In this document: one piece after another, positions 55,962 through 63,706 of the stretch
How positions within the stretch are numbered: position 1 is the first letter of the stretch
Layout of the letters: each line of letters starts with the position of its first letter
DNA from: Marinimicrobium agarilyticum DSM 16975
Lineage (GTDB): Bacteria; Pseudomonadota; Gammaproteobacteria; Pseudomonadales; Cellvibrionaceae
Assembly (NCBI RefSeq): GCF_000423345.1
Contig: NZ_AUHU01000015.1
Location: 42,360-106,359, forward strand
Reading direction: 5' to 3'
Length of the DNA stretch: 64,000 nt
Translations under genes and position numbers: made by a program
The notes under the pieces: model-generated
What the model was told of the DNA's origin: nothing
Seen by the model: the letters and a program-made list of their open reading frames with translations, nothing else
Databases searched by the model: none

Positions 55962-58253
55962 GTGTTGCACATTCACAAGCATAACATCGTGTGTTGTGCC
56001 GGGTTGGCGCTGTTCGCTCCCATGCTCTCAGCCGAACCGGCAATGCCTGCATTGGCCATGGAAGAGGTGCGTGTCTGGGGCGAGCGCGGCGACGGCCAGA
56101 ACACCCCAACCAGCGGCCCCAGCAGCGTCATCACGCCGGACGACGTCAAGGCCATCAACATCGCCACCACCGAGGATCTGGTCAAGTTCGAGCCCAGCCT
56201 GGTGATCCGACGCCGTTTTATTGGCGACGCCAATGGGACTTTGGGCATGCGCGGTTCCAATATGTTCCAGACGGCGCGCTCCATGGTCTTTGCCGACGGC
56301 GTACCGCTTCACTACTTACTGGAATCGCGCTGGAGCGGCGCCCCGCGCTGGACACTGGTCTCCGCCAGCGAAATCGCCCAAGTCGAACTGCTCTACGGCC
56401 CCTTCTCGGCCGAGTACAGCGGCAATTCAATGGGCGGTGTGATCAATATCGAGACCGCTATTCCCGAGGGCCGCCGCATTCATATGGATGGCAGCTTTTT
56501 CTCGCAGGACTTCGACGCCTACGGTTTTGACGACACGATTAACGGCTATAAAGGCTTCGCCTCCTACGGCGATCGCTTTGGGGATTTAAGCGTTTACCTC
56601 TCCTACAACCATCTGGACAATGAGGCCCAACCGCAATCCTACTATTACGGCGGCAAAACCGACGCCGCCAACCCGACGCCGGTTAGCGGTGCCATTCCCG
56701 GGCTGGACAAGGAGGGAAGTCCAAGGCTGTATTTTGGGGACACCGGGATGGTGAACACCACCACCGACAATATAAAGTTGAAACTCGGTTACGACTGGAA
56801 GCGCTGGTCCACGCTGGTCAATATCGCCTACGAAGACCGCCTCTCTCGCAGCGACGACGCCAACAGTTACGTCACCGGCCCGGTTGGGGAATTCGTCTGG
56901 GGCGGCGCCGTCACGCAAGACGGCACGGCCTTTTCCATGCCCGCCTCCCGGCTGAACGTGAGCACGATGGAGCGCGACACTCTATCCACCGGCTGGCGTA
57001 TTCGCGGGGAACTGGCTGAGGGCGTTTCCCTAGAAACCAGCCTGAGTCACTTCACCATCATTCGGGACGAAAGCCGAGAGTCCGCAGTCAACCCGGCCCA
57101 CCCCGACGCCTCACCGACAGGCCAAGTCAGCGACTACGGCGACACCGGCTGGCAGACCGCCGAGGTCAAACTGCACGCTGAAGACTGGCTCACCGAAGGG
57201 CTCTCACTGGTTACCGGTGCCCGCACTGAAGCTTATGAGTTGAACCTCAATATTTACGACTCCGATGATTATCGCAACGGTGAAAAAACCGCAGCGGTCG
57301 GGCGCAGTGGGGGCGAGACTCGCATCGATGCACTCTACGCACAGGCCGCTTGGCAATTCCATCCCCAATGGGATACTACACTGGGACTTCGCTACGAAGA
57401 CTGGCAAAGCAATAACGGCTACTTTTCGAACGACCAGCCCGGCACACCGGAACTGGACCTGACCCCGGTACCGGGCAATGATCGTCAACACATCTCCCCC
57501 AAGTTTTCGCTCGGTTTTGCGCCCAACAGTGAATGGCAATGGCGGTACTCCTTGGCTCAGGCTTACCGATTTCCCATCGTGGAGGAGCTATTCAGCCAGT
57601 ACCGGGCCTACAACGCGGTCAGCCAAGCCAACCCGGAATTGAAACCCGAAGACGGCGTGCATCAGAACCTGATGCTGGAGCGCGAGCTCGACCATGGGGT
57701 CATGCGTTTTAACCTGTTTCAGGAAACCATTGACGATGTGATCGAATCCCAAACCGACCTTCTTCCTGGCGGCGGTTCGGTCCGCACCTTTGTGCCGGTA
57801 GACGAAGTGACTACCTGGGGGGCGGAATGGATTGCCAACCTGCAAGGGCTCTGGCATCCGCAGCTCGACCTGCGCTTCAACCTCACCTACACCCGCTCGG
57901 AAATCACCGAGAACGACCCCAACCCAGATCTGGAAGGCAACACCTTCCCACGCATGCCCCGTTGGCGCGGGAACCTGCTGACGACTTACCATCTGACCCC
58001 GAAATGGGACCTCAGCGCCAGCCTCCAGTACGCCAGTGACAGTTACGGCAACCTGGACAACAGCGACACCGAGGACGAAGTCTACGGCGCGCAGGACGGC
58101 TATGCTTTTATCGGGCTGAAAACGCGCTACCAGTTCGACGACCGTTGGGGTTTCAGCCTGGGCGTGGACAACATTACCGACCAACGCGCCTATGTAGCAC
58201 ACCCCTGGCCGGGGCGAACGGTGTACGCCAACTTTTCCTATGACTGGCAATAA
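55962..58253 (+). CDS. TonB-dependent receptor, probably metal or siderophore uptake
   Basis: A 763-residue outer-membrane receptor. The start is GTG with AGGAGG six bases upstream. A signal peptide ends near APMLSA; the TonB box is MEEVRVWGE; the plug has SSVITPDDVKAINIATTEDL and RGSNMFQTARSMVFADGVPL; the barrel ends YANFSYDWQ. A PepSY-TM protein gene follows after 25 bases, and this partner is typical of iron-siderophore or heme uptake systems. Its size and plug are unlike the glycan receptor at 46-49 kb. The metal or ligand cannot be deduced. Confidence 0.87.
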   Translation: MLHIHKHNIVCCAGLALFAPMLSAEPAMPALAMEEVRVWGERGDGQNTPTSGPSSVITPDDVKAINIATTEDLVKFEPSLVIRRRFIGDANGTLGMRGSNMFQTARSMVFADGVPLHYLLESRWSGAPRWTLVSASEIAQVELLYGPFSAEYSGNSMGGVINIETAIPEGRRIHMDGSFFSQDFDAYGFDDTINGYKGFASYGDRFGDLSVYLSYNHLDNEAQPQSYYYGGKTDAANPTPVSGAIPGLDKEGSPRLYFGDTGMVNTTTDNIKLKLGYDWKRWSTLVNIAYEDRLSRSDDANSYVTGPVGEFVWGGAVTQDGTAFSMPASRLNVSTMERDTLSTGWRIRGELAEGVSLETSLSHFTIIRDESRESAVNPAHPDASPTGQVSDYGDTGWQTAEVKLHAEDWLTEGLSLVTGARTEAYELNLNIYDSDDYRNGEKTAAVGRSGGETRIDALYAQAAWQFHPQWDTTLGLRYEDWQSNNGYFSNDQPGTPELDLTPVPGNDRQHISPKFSLGFAPNSEWQWRYSLAQAYRFPIVEELFSQYRAYNAVSQANPELKPEDGVHQNLMLERELDHGVMRFNLFQETIDDVIESQTDLLPGGGSVRTFVPVDEVTTWGAEWIANLQGLWHPQLDLRFNLTYTRSEITENDPNPDLEGNTFPRMPRWRGNLLTTYHLTPKWDLSASLQYASDSYGNLDNSDTEDEVYGAQDGYAFIGLKTRYQFDDRWGFSLGVDNITDQRAYVAHPWPGRTVYANFSYDWQ

Positions 58254-58278
58254 CAAAAAACCTTGAGCGTGAAATGCA

Positions 58279-59604
58279 ATGAATCAGGCCGTCGATACCA
58301 ACAATACACCCACCGTCGCTGCCAACACCAAGCAGTGGTACCGGACCATCTGGCGGTGGCACTTTTACGCTGGCCTGTTCTGCATTCCATTTATCATCAC
58401 GCTCGCGCTCTCTGGCGCGATCTATCTGTTCAAGCCGCAAATCGATCAATGGAATGAGCGACCTTTCCACAACCTGTCGGAGGTGGGCACACCCGCCGCA
58501 CCGGAAACGCTGATTAAGGCGGCCACCGAACACCTTCCCGGCAGCACTTTCCAGAATTTTCGATTGCCCGGCGACGCCGACGACGCGGTGCTAGTCAGCG
58601 TCACCAAAGACGGCGAGCGCTATTTGACCTACATCCACCCGAGCAATGCCAAAATGCTGCACCAGATGAGTTATGAAAACCAGTTTATTCGGCAGGTTCG
58701 AACCTTCCACGGCGAATTGTTGGTCGGCACCACCGGCTCCCTTTTTGTGGAGCTGGCCGCCTGCTGGGCCATCGTACTGATCCTCACCGGCCTCTACCTC
58801 TGGTGGCCGCGTTCCGCCAAAGGCCTGGCCGGCGTTCTGTATCCACGCCTGACCAAAACCGGCCGCGTTTTCTGGCGCGATCTGCACGCGGTGGTCGGCT
58901 TCTGGATTTCCATCATGGCATTGTTTTTATTGCTCAGCGGTTTGCCCTGGAGCCTGGTATGGGGCAGCGCCTTCAAAGAGGTGCGGCAATGGACCGAGGA
59001 GCCCGTGCAGCAGGATTGGCGAGTTCGCTCCGTTGAAGAACACCATCACCATGGCACGGAAAGTCCGAATGACCGACCCAACCTCAAGCCAAACATTGTC
59101 AACGCCGCGCAAGATTTACAGTTCGCGCCTCCGGTAGAATTGTCTTGGGACGAGGGCCTCTGGAAGGTGGCCTCTCAACACCAAAACCGCCCCTTAAGAG
59201 CCACCGCCTGGCTCAATCCAGAAACGGGAAGCGTGGAAAAACGCAGCGGGTTTAACGATAAGAGTACGGTGGACAAAGTAGTGGGCGTCGGCATCGCCGC
59301 CCACGAAGGTCAACTGTTCGGATGGTTTAATCAGCTTCTGGGTGTGGTCACGGCGCTTGGACTCGTTACCTTGGCCGTGAGTGGATTTATTTTGTGGCGC
59401 AAGCGGAAACCGGAAAGCACATTGGGCGCACCCTCACCATTGGATCATCGCAAAGCGAAAATTGTTGGCGTGGGAATTTTAGCACTGGGAATTTTCCTAC
59501 CCTTGGTGGGCATCTCTCTGGTCGCGCTTTGGGCTTTGGAGTGGTTGGTGATCCGGCGGATTGAACCGGTGGCGGTTTGGCTGGGAATGCAGATCCACCA
59601 TTAA
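58279..59604 (+). CDS. PepSY-associated membrane protein (PiuB-like)
   Basis: A 441-residue inner-membrane protein of the PepSY_TM family with five predicted helices (HFYAGLFCIPFIITLALSGA; LAACWAIVLILTGLYLWW; FWISIMALFLLLSGLPWSLV; LGVVTALGLVTLAVSGFILW; ILALGIFLPLVGISLVALWA). PepSY-type sequence lies in the first periplasmic loop. Conserved histidines (WRWHFYAG, RTFHGELL, RDLHAVVG) could bind heme, as suggested for ferric-siderophore reductases in this family. A HHHH cluster near residue 255 may bind metal. It follows the TonB receptor by 25 bases, so the pair forms an uptake operon. Confidence 0.85.
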   Translation: MNQAVDTNNTPTVAANTKQWYRTIWRWHFYAGLFCIPFIITLALSGAIYLFKPQIDQWNERPFHNLSEVGTPAAPETLIKAATEHLPGSTFQNFRLPGDADDAVLVSVTKDGERYLTYIHPSNAKMLHQMSYENQFIRQVRTFHGELLVGTTGSLFVELAACWAIVLILTGLYLWWPRSAKGLAGVLYPRLTKTGRVFWRDLHAVVGFWISIMALFLLLSGLPWSLVWGSAFKEVRQWTEEPVQQDWRVRSVEEHHHHGTESPNDRPNLKPNIVNAAQDLQFAPPVELSWDEGLWKVASQHQNRPLRATAWLNPETGSVEKRSGFNDKSTVDKVVGVGIAAHEGQLFGWFNQLLGVVTALGLVTLAVSGFILWRKRKPESTLGAPSPLDHRKAKIVGVGILALGIFLPLVGISLVALWALEWLVIRRIEPVAVWLGMQIHH

Positions 59605-59870
59605 CCGAAAACGGCGGGTTGGTGTTCCCGGAAATGCATTCGCACTGGACCAGATTGGCACCGTTGTCCGTTAAAAACATCCACACTCAATGTCAATTCG
59701 CCGGTATTAACCGAAGAGATGCGACGGTAGTCGCCATCCACCGGCGTAATGTTCCATTTCTGTCAATCGTCACTGAGCCAGATCCGCTATTGGATATAGG
59801 TTGCCGCAGCTGGTCACATCCAATGCGTTGCCACTAAAAACCAACGACTCAGGCCTTTTAATCATCCTTT
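59605..59870 (-). pseudogene. Decayed ricin-type (CBM13-like) lectin domain
   Basis: Three consecutive fragments on the minus strand read like one beta-trefoil lectin, each in a different frame: SGNALDVTSCGN (around 59829-59794), QKWNITPVDGDYRRISSVNT (around 59761-59703) and DNGANLVQCECISGNTN (around 59670-59617). The repeated pattern of W-x-I-x-P-V-D-G-x-Y and DGANLVQ is that of ricin-B/CBM13 domains, often attached to glycoside hydrolases. Stops and frame changes separate the pieces, and no catalytic domain is left. Confidence 0.5.
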
Positions 59871-59959
59871 CCTTTTTTGGTGGCGTTTTTCCTAACCGCT
59901 GGGCTCGAAACCTGCACCCCCACTTACTGTATGGTGAGCTTGTTGATTCCGATGACGCA

Positions 59960-60049
59960 TCAAGCAGCTTTCACTGCGTAGCCTTGGTCAACCACAAGCT
60001 GGGCTGCGTCCAAACGGAACTCGGGGTCAGAAATTATCATCTTTTCCAT
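59960..60049 (-). pseudogene. Remnant of IS3-family transposase orfA
   Basis: The 29-residue reading MEKMIISDPEFRLDAAQLVV then DQGYAVKAA, followed by a stop, matches the start of IS3-family OrfA proteins (SPEFRLEAAQLVVDQGYSV). The helix-turn-helix and all of orfB are missing. The surrounding sequence (59871-60159) holds no intact gene. Confidence 0.6.
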
Positions 60050-60159
60050 TGCACGTACCTGGCTTTCTCCGTGAGTGATAATACACTAAAAATCAGGTGA
60101 CAGTAATCACTATACCCCTAACACCCTACTTAATATAAAAAGCATTCTCAATCTATTAA

Positions 60160-60360
60160 TTAATAATCTTTCCCTTCCGTCGAGAAAAGTAAATTGAAAT
60201 AGTTGGAAGGTTTATCGTAAACAAGCTCAAGAATGTTCACACATGGCGATTGAGACCAACTATCTTTGTCGAGAAAAGTATATCCATAATTCTCAACTAT
60301 GCTCTTCAACAGAAAAAACTCCCTATTGTTAATAAATTTTTCTTCGTTGACCTCCGTCAA
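60160..60360 (-). CDS. Small hypothetical protein
   Basis: A 66-residue product (MTEVNEEKFINNREFFLLKS at the start), rich in Asn, Glu, Phe and Leu, from AT-rich DNA unlike the neighbouring core genes. I recognise no family. It ends in a lysine/aspartate-rich tail after a segment VDKDSWSQ-like in which a Trp stands alone. It follows the 110-residue gene on the same strand by six bases, so the two may be one unit or parts of one broken gene. Confidence 0.35.
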   Translation of the reverse strand: MTEVNEEKFINNREFFLLKSIVENYGYTFLDKDSWSQSPCVNILELVYDKPSNYFNLLFSTEGKDY

Positions 60361-60366
60361 ATATTC

Positions 60367-60699
60367 TTAAAGATCATCATACTCGAACGCTCGTACTGCA
60401 AAGTACGAAGACACGCTAGATAAGTACAAACGGTAATAACCTTTCAACCGGCTACCCGATAACTCTAATGGTTTTACCGCAAACACAAACCCCAGATCTT
60501 CGTTCAGATCCGTATCGTTGTTGACCCAAAAATTATTCATGAGATCCTTCCCCAGCGCAGAGTCTGGGCCACCCGCCACTCTGCTTGCAATAACTCTTCT
60601 TTCCACCGGAAGATCTCTTTCAAGATTTTTAAATATTTCGTTATTCATTTCTGCAACGCCTCTATCTTTCAGGCCCACGGGGATGACCATGACATACAC
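60367..60699 (-). CDS. Hypothetical protein, possible orphan immunity protein
   Basis: Up to 110 residues from a GTG at 60699; internal ATG starts at 60690 (MVIPVGLK) and 60648 (MNNEIFKNLERDL, with GAGG upstream) are also possible. The body (GKDLMNNFWVNNDTDLNEDL, KPLELSGSRLKGYYRLYLSS) is acidic and soluble and matches no family I know. AT-rich and next to mobile DNA. The upstream frame (60662-60840) looks like the end of another protein that overlaps this start, an arrangement seen for toxin-immunity pairs; that reading is speculative. Confidence 0.45.
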   Translation of the reverse strand: MYVMVIPVGLKDRGVAEMNNEIFKNLERDLPVERRVIASRVAGGPDSALGKDLMNNFWVNNDTDLNEDLGFVFAVKPLELSGSRLKGYYRLYLSSVSSYFAVRAFEYDDL

Positions 60700-60840
60700 C
60701 TTTAGCGTCTTGATGTACTTTTACCTGGGACTGATCGCCCCAATTGGGGCCGGCACCCACTCTCTCGCCATAATCTTTCCTGTAAGTAGTTGTTCCTGCA
60801 GAGTCGACGGTGGAGCTATGATGATTTCTGGTGTATGACC
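60662..60840 (-). pseudogene. 3' fragment of an unknown gene cut off by IS256-type element
   Basis: An open frame reading HHSSTVDSAGTTTYRKDYGE then RVGAGPNWGDQSQVKVHQDA, and ending GHPRGPER-stop at 60662. It has no start of its own and abuts the left end of the IS256-like element. The composition (Gly, His, Asn, Tyr) recalls C-terminal tips of polymorphic toxins, but no family is recognised. Confidence 0.3.
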
Positions 60841-60850
60841 TGAAAAAGGA

Positions 60851-60909
60851 GCGGTGTATCCTGTTGATTGATCTTGGCGGATCAACAATCAACAGAGGAG
60901 ATACACCGC
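60851..60909 (+). promoter_or_regulatory. Hairpin that sequesters the IS256-type transposase ribosome site
   Basis: GCGGTGTATC (60851-60860) pairs fully with GATACACCGC (60900-60909), and TGTTGATTG (60862-60870) with CAATCAACA (60886-60894). The stem ends one base before the transposase ATG (60910) and covers AGAGGAG, its ribosome binding site. Outside transcripts reading in would fold and be translated poorly. Confidence 0.7.
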
Positions 60910-61266
60910 ATGACCGATGGTAATATTCTTGACCTGAAAACGCCAGCCCAGGACCCGCTGAATGACCTGCTCAAGCACGGCGCTCAGCAGCTGTTGGCGA
61001 AGGCTGTTGAGGCGGAACTGGCAGAGCTTTTGGAGCAGTATTCAGACATCCGGGTGGAGGGCAGACAAGCGGTCGTGCGCAACGGCCATTTGCCGGAAAG
61101 GACGGTGCAGAGCGGGCTTGGAGACTTGCCGGTCAAGGTGCGGGATCGTTCCGGCAGTGGCATCAAGTTCAACAGCAGCCTGGTCCCGCCGTACCTCAAG
61201 CGCACCAAGGCCATGGAGGAGTTCAGTCCCTGGCTGTACTTGAAGGGGATCTCCACCGGTGATGTC

Positions 61267-61274
61267 AACACCGG
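61267..61274 (+). repeat. Left copy of 8-bp flanking direct repeat
   Basis: AACACCGG immediately before the IS3-family insertion; the second copy is at 62912-62919. Confidence 0.65.
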
Positions 61275-62911
61275 CCTATTTTGTCCTCATTGAGGGTGCG
61301 GCGCTTTTCTTGGACAAATTTTCAAGCTGCAATGCCTAAACTCTGACGATACTCGACGGGACTCCTCCCGCCAAGCGACATTTTGATGCGGGTTTCGTTG
61401 TACCAACGGATGTACTCGTCGAGTTCGGCAACGAACTGCTCCATGGTGACGCCGGCCCATTGCCTCGGGTAAAAGAACTCTGTCTTTAGTCGCCCGAAGA
61501 ATGCCTCGCAAGCGGCATTGTCTGGCGAGCATCCTTTACGAGACATGGAGCGCGTCAAATTCGCTCTCTCAAGGCGTTGAAGCCAACCCGGCCAGCGGTA
61601 GTGGCACCCCCGGTCCGAATGTACAGTCGGTGTTTCACCGGATGCCAGCGTACTGATAGCCTCGTCAAGCATGGCGTTTACGAGGTCCCCATTGGGTGTC
61701 GGGCTAATCGACCAACTGACCACGAGACCGTCGAAGCAATCGATCATCGGAGATAGATAGACTTTGCCTGGCGGAATCGCGAACTCGGTCAGGTCCGTCA
61801 GCCACTTCTCGTTGGGCGCAGATGAACGGAAGTCTCGAGCGATTATGTTCCCCGGTGCCGGGCTCAACTCTCCGCGATAGGTGTTGAACCGATTACGCCG
61901 GGTGCTACGGACCACCAGGCCTTCTTCCGCCATAAGTCGACGGATCACCTTCTCAGAGAGCCGCGAACCGCTGCGCCTCAAGCACTCGCCTATGCGTCGA
62001 TAACCATAGCAGCGTTAATTGCTCTCGAAGATTATCTCTATCTCTTGTCGTTCCTCGGCATACTTGTCTGGGCGCTGCAGAGCTTCCCTGCCGTAGTAAT
62101 ACGAGCTCCTGGGCAGATCGAGGGCCGTGAGCAGCTCGGCAAGCTGGTAAGCGTCTTTCAGGGCGTCAACCAGCAGCGTCTTTTCCCGGTTGCTCAGGGT
62201 CTGAGGGTTGACGCCCTCGTCTTTTTTTACAAGTTCATTCGCCTTGACAAGGATGTCGTGCTCAAGTTGTAGCTCATGGACACGCGTTTCCAGAGCCTCC
62301 ACTTCGGCCCTAAGTTCATCAAGATCGCCATCAGAGGTCCGATTGTGTGGTCGTTTCATGGCTTTCCCCGTCTCAGCGCCGAGTAGCTGTTTACGCCAGT
62401 TATACAGGGTCTGACGGGTGACTGCGAATCTGTGGGCAACCTCTGTGGCCGAGGCTTGACGGGTACATAGCTCAATGACGGCACTTTTTCTCTCTGCGCC
62501 CGAGCGCCCAAAGGGCTCCACCGGGTTGGTCCGCCTGACTACTGCAACCGGCGTTTCACCGTTTACCCATGCGCGCAGCCACTCTATGTTGGGGTAACCG
62601 AGTTCCCTGACCGTTCGAGCTATACATTGGCCTGTACGGAAATAATGTTCAACAGCCCGACGACGCTCCTCCGAAGTGTATTTTGGCTTCCGTTTTTTCC
62701 GCATGGGAACTTGACCGGAAGCCAAGTAGCCCTGATACCAACGCCGCAGTTGCTTCTTGGACGGATATCCGAGCGCTCGGACGGTTGCCGCCGCGCTCTT
62801 CCCATACTGGATGTAGGCCTCAATGGCCTTCAGGCGATCAGAATAAGAATACATGAACTACCTCCAAAGTAGTCCAAGATATCCGCCGCACCCTCTTTTT
62901 TACGGACTTTT
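61275..62911 (-). mobile_element. IS3-family insertion sequence inside the IS256 transposase gene
   Basis: A 1,637-bp unit flanked by AACACCGG on both sides. Subterminal inverted repeats GAGGGTGCGGCG-N5-CTTGGAC lie at 61292-61315 and, inverted, at 62872-62895. Its transposase reads on the minus strand. The exact tips are not certain because the outer 17 bases match poorly, and 8 bp is longer than the 3-5 bp duplication usual for IS3. Confidence 0.75.
61322..62854 (-). pseudogene. IS3-family transposase with one in-frame stop
   Basis: A 511-codon frame with helix-turn-helix segments (YSYSDRLKAIEAYIQYGKSA; SEERRRAVEHYFRTGQCIA; TRQASATEVAHRFAVTRQTL), a Leu-zipper-like coiled coil, and a DDE integrase core: WLTDLTEFAIP, HSDRGCHY, and DNAACEAFFGRLKTE. 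A TAA at 62015-62017 breaks the frame between FESN and RCYGYRRIG, where homologs read straight on; no frame change is seen. It is either a recent nonsense mutation or a recoded stop; a TTG at 61981 could start the C-terminal part. Confidence 0.8.
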
Positions 62912-62919
62912 AACACCGG
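62912..62919 (+). repeat. Right copy of 8-bp flanking direct repeat
   Basis: AACACCGG immediately after the IS3-family insertion; the pair is consistent with a target-site duplication. Confidence 0.65.
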
Positions 62920-63181
62920 TGCTGACAGTGAGATGCAGCCGGCGCTGGAAGCGCTGCTGGGCGAAGGGGCCACGGGACTGTCGGCCAACACCGTCAGCCG
63001 CCTCAAGCAGGGCTGGGAGCAGGATTACGACCGGTGGCGCCAACGAGACTTGAGCAAGCGCCGATACGTGTACCTCTGGTCTGATGGCGTCTACAGCCAA
63101 GTCCGCATGGATGACAAGTTGTGTCTTCTGGTGCTGATCGGCTCCGATGACACGGGCCGCAAAGAGGTTCTGGCGGTGGTG

Positions 63182-63361
63182 GCGGAGCTGTTCAGGATTT
63201 CTATTGATGAGTTGCTGGGGAACCAGCCGAAAAAGATTGGTGGCAAGCGCGGCCCGGCCTCCAAGCTGCAACAGCAGATCGAGCGGCTAAACGAGTTGCC
63301 CAAGTCCAAGCAGAAGTTTGTGATCGAGATGATTGATACGGTGCTTCAGCAGGCTTCGTGA
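63182..63361 (+). pseudogene. Tail of an XRE-type regulator fused to the IS256 remnant
   Basis: After LAVV the open frame continues AELFRISIDELLGNQPKK, KRGPASKLQQQIERLNELPK, KQKFVIEMIDTVLQQ and a stop. This is the pattern of the end of XRE helix-turn-helix repressors (last HTH helix, DELLG, then a helical C-terminus), not of any transposase. The DNA-binding 5' part is missing. The junction near 63181 is therefore a deletion or recombination scar. Confidence 0.6.
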
Positions 63362-63656
63362 AGTCATAAGCCGACGGTTTTTTAAATACCCTCAACAACT
63401 TACCGCCAAACGAGCGGACAATCCGTAAAAAAGTTGTCGACAATTTTTGGTAAGTAAATCAGAGGGTTGTTTACGCAGCGTCAGCTGCATAGGGTGTGGT
63501 AACAATGCAGAAGAGGAAAAGCCGTCACAACTTTTGAAAGTGGGGCCTTCGTATTCACAATATTCTGAAGGCCTTCTGAACAAAACAGCGGCCGGGGCCT
63601 TGCCGCTGTTTTCTGTTGAGGATAAAAAAGTGGGTGTATCAGATGTAGTAGTCCAG
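63362..63656. other. Intergenic remnant region
   Basis: About 300 bp with no convincing gene. It is AT-richer at the left, where AAGTTGTCGACAATTTT forms a short palindrome (GTTGTCGACAAT), and has a terminator-like stem at 63582-63612. A 71-codon open frame here has no family signature. Confidence 0.4.
63582..63612 (+). terminator. Terminator-like hairpin
   Basis: AAAACAGCGGC and GCCGCTGTTTT form an 11-bp stem around a 9-nt loop; TCTGTT follows. It has A and T flanks on both sides, so it could work in both directions. Confidence 0.6.
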
Positions 63657-63706
63657 ACTTGATCTGACAGTTACCGGTTTTTCCGATGGTGTCTGTCAGG
63701 TCAAGT
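63657..63706. repeat. Inverted repeat at the IS481-type element end
   Basis: ACTTGATCTGACAG (63657-63670) and CTGTCAGGTCAAGT (63693-63706) are complementary at 13 of 14 positions across a 22-base spacer. The right arm touches the transposase stop codon. It may be two facing element ends or an end hairpin. Confidence 0.55.

Larger units (their letters stand above)
60910..63181 (+). pseudogene. IS256-family transposase, split by IS3 element and truncated
   Basis: The 5' part (60910-61274) encodes the IS256 N-terminus: LLKHGAQQLLAKAVEAELAE, VVRNGHLPERTVQSGLGDLP, WLYLKGISTGD. The 3' part (62920-63181) continues in the same frame: PALEALLGEGATGLSANTVS, YVYLWSDGVYSQVRMDDK and LVLIGSDDTGRKEVLAVV. 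Removing the insert and one copy of the 8-bp repeat restores one open frame. The catalytic DDE core after LAVV is lost; about 210 of the usual 400 residues remain, and the reading passes into an XRE-like tail. Confidence 0.85.

Noticed and set aside
63480..63530. Sequence GGTAACAATGCAG resembling part of an integron attC site
   Set aside because: No paired core sites or matching inner boxes, and no integrase or cassette array nearby.
63530..63545. AAAGTGGGGCC resembling the GTCCCACTTT operator
   Set aside because: Single copy in transposon debris without a partner gene; probably chance.
63447..63662. 71-codon open frame in the mobile region
   Set aside because: Overlaps a terminator-like stem, no ribosome site and no family signature.
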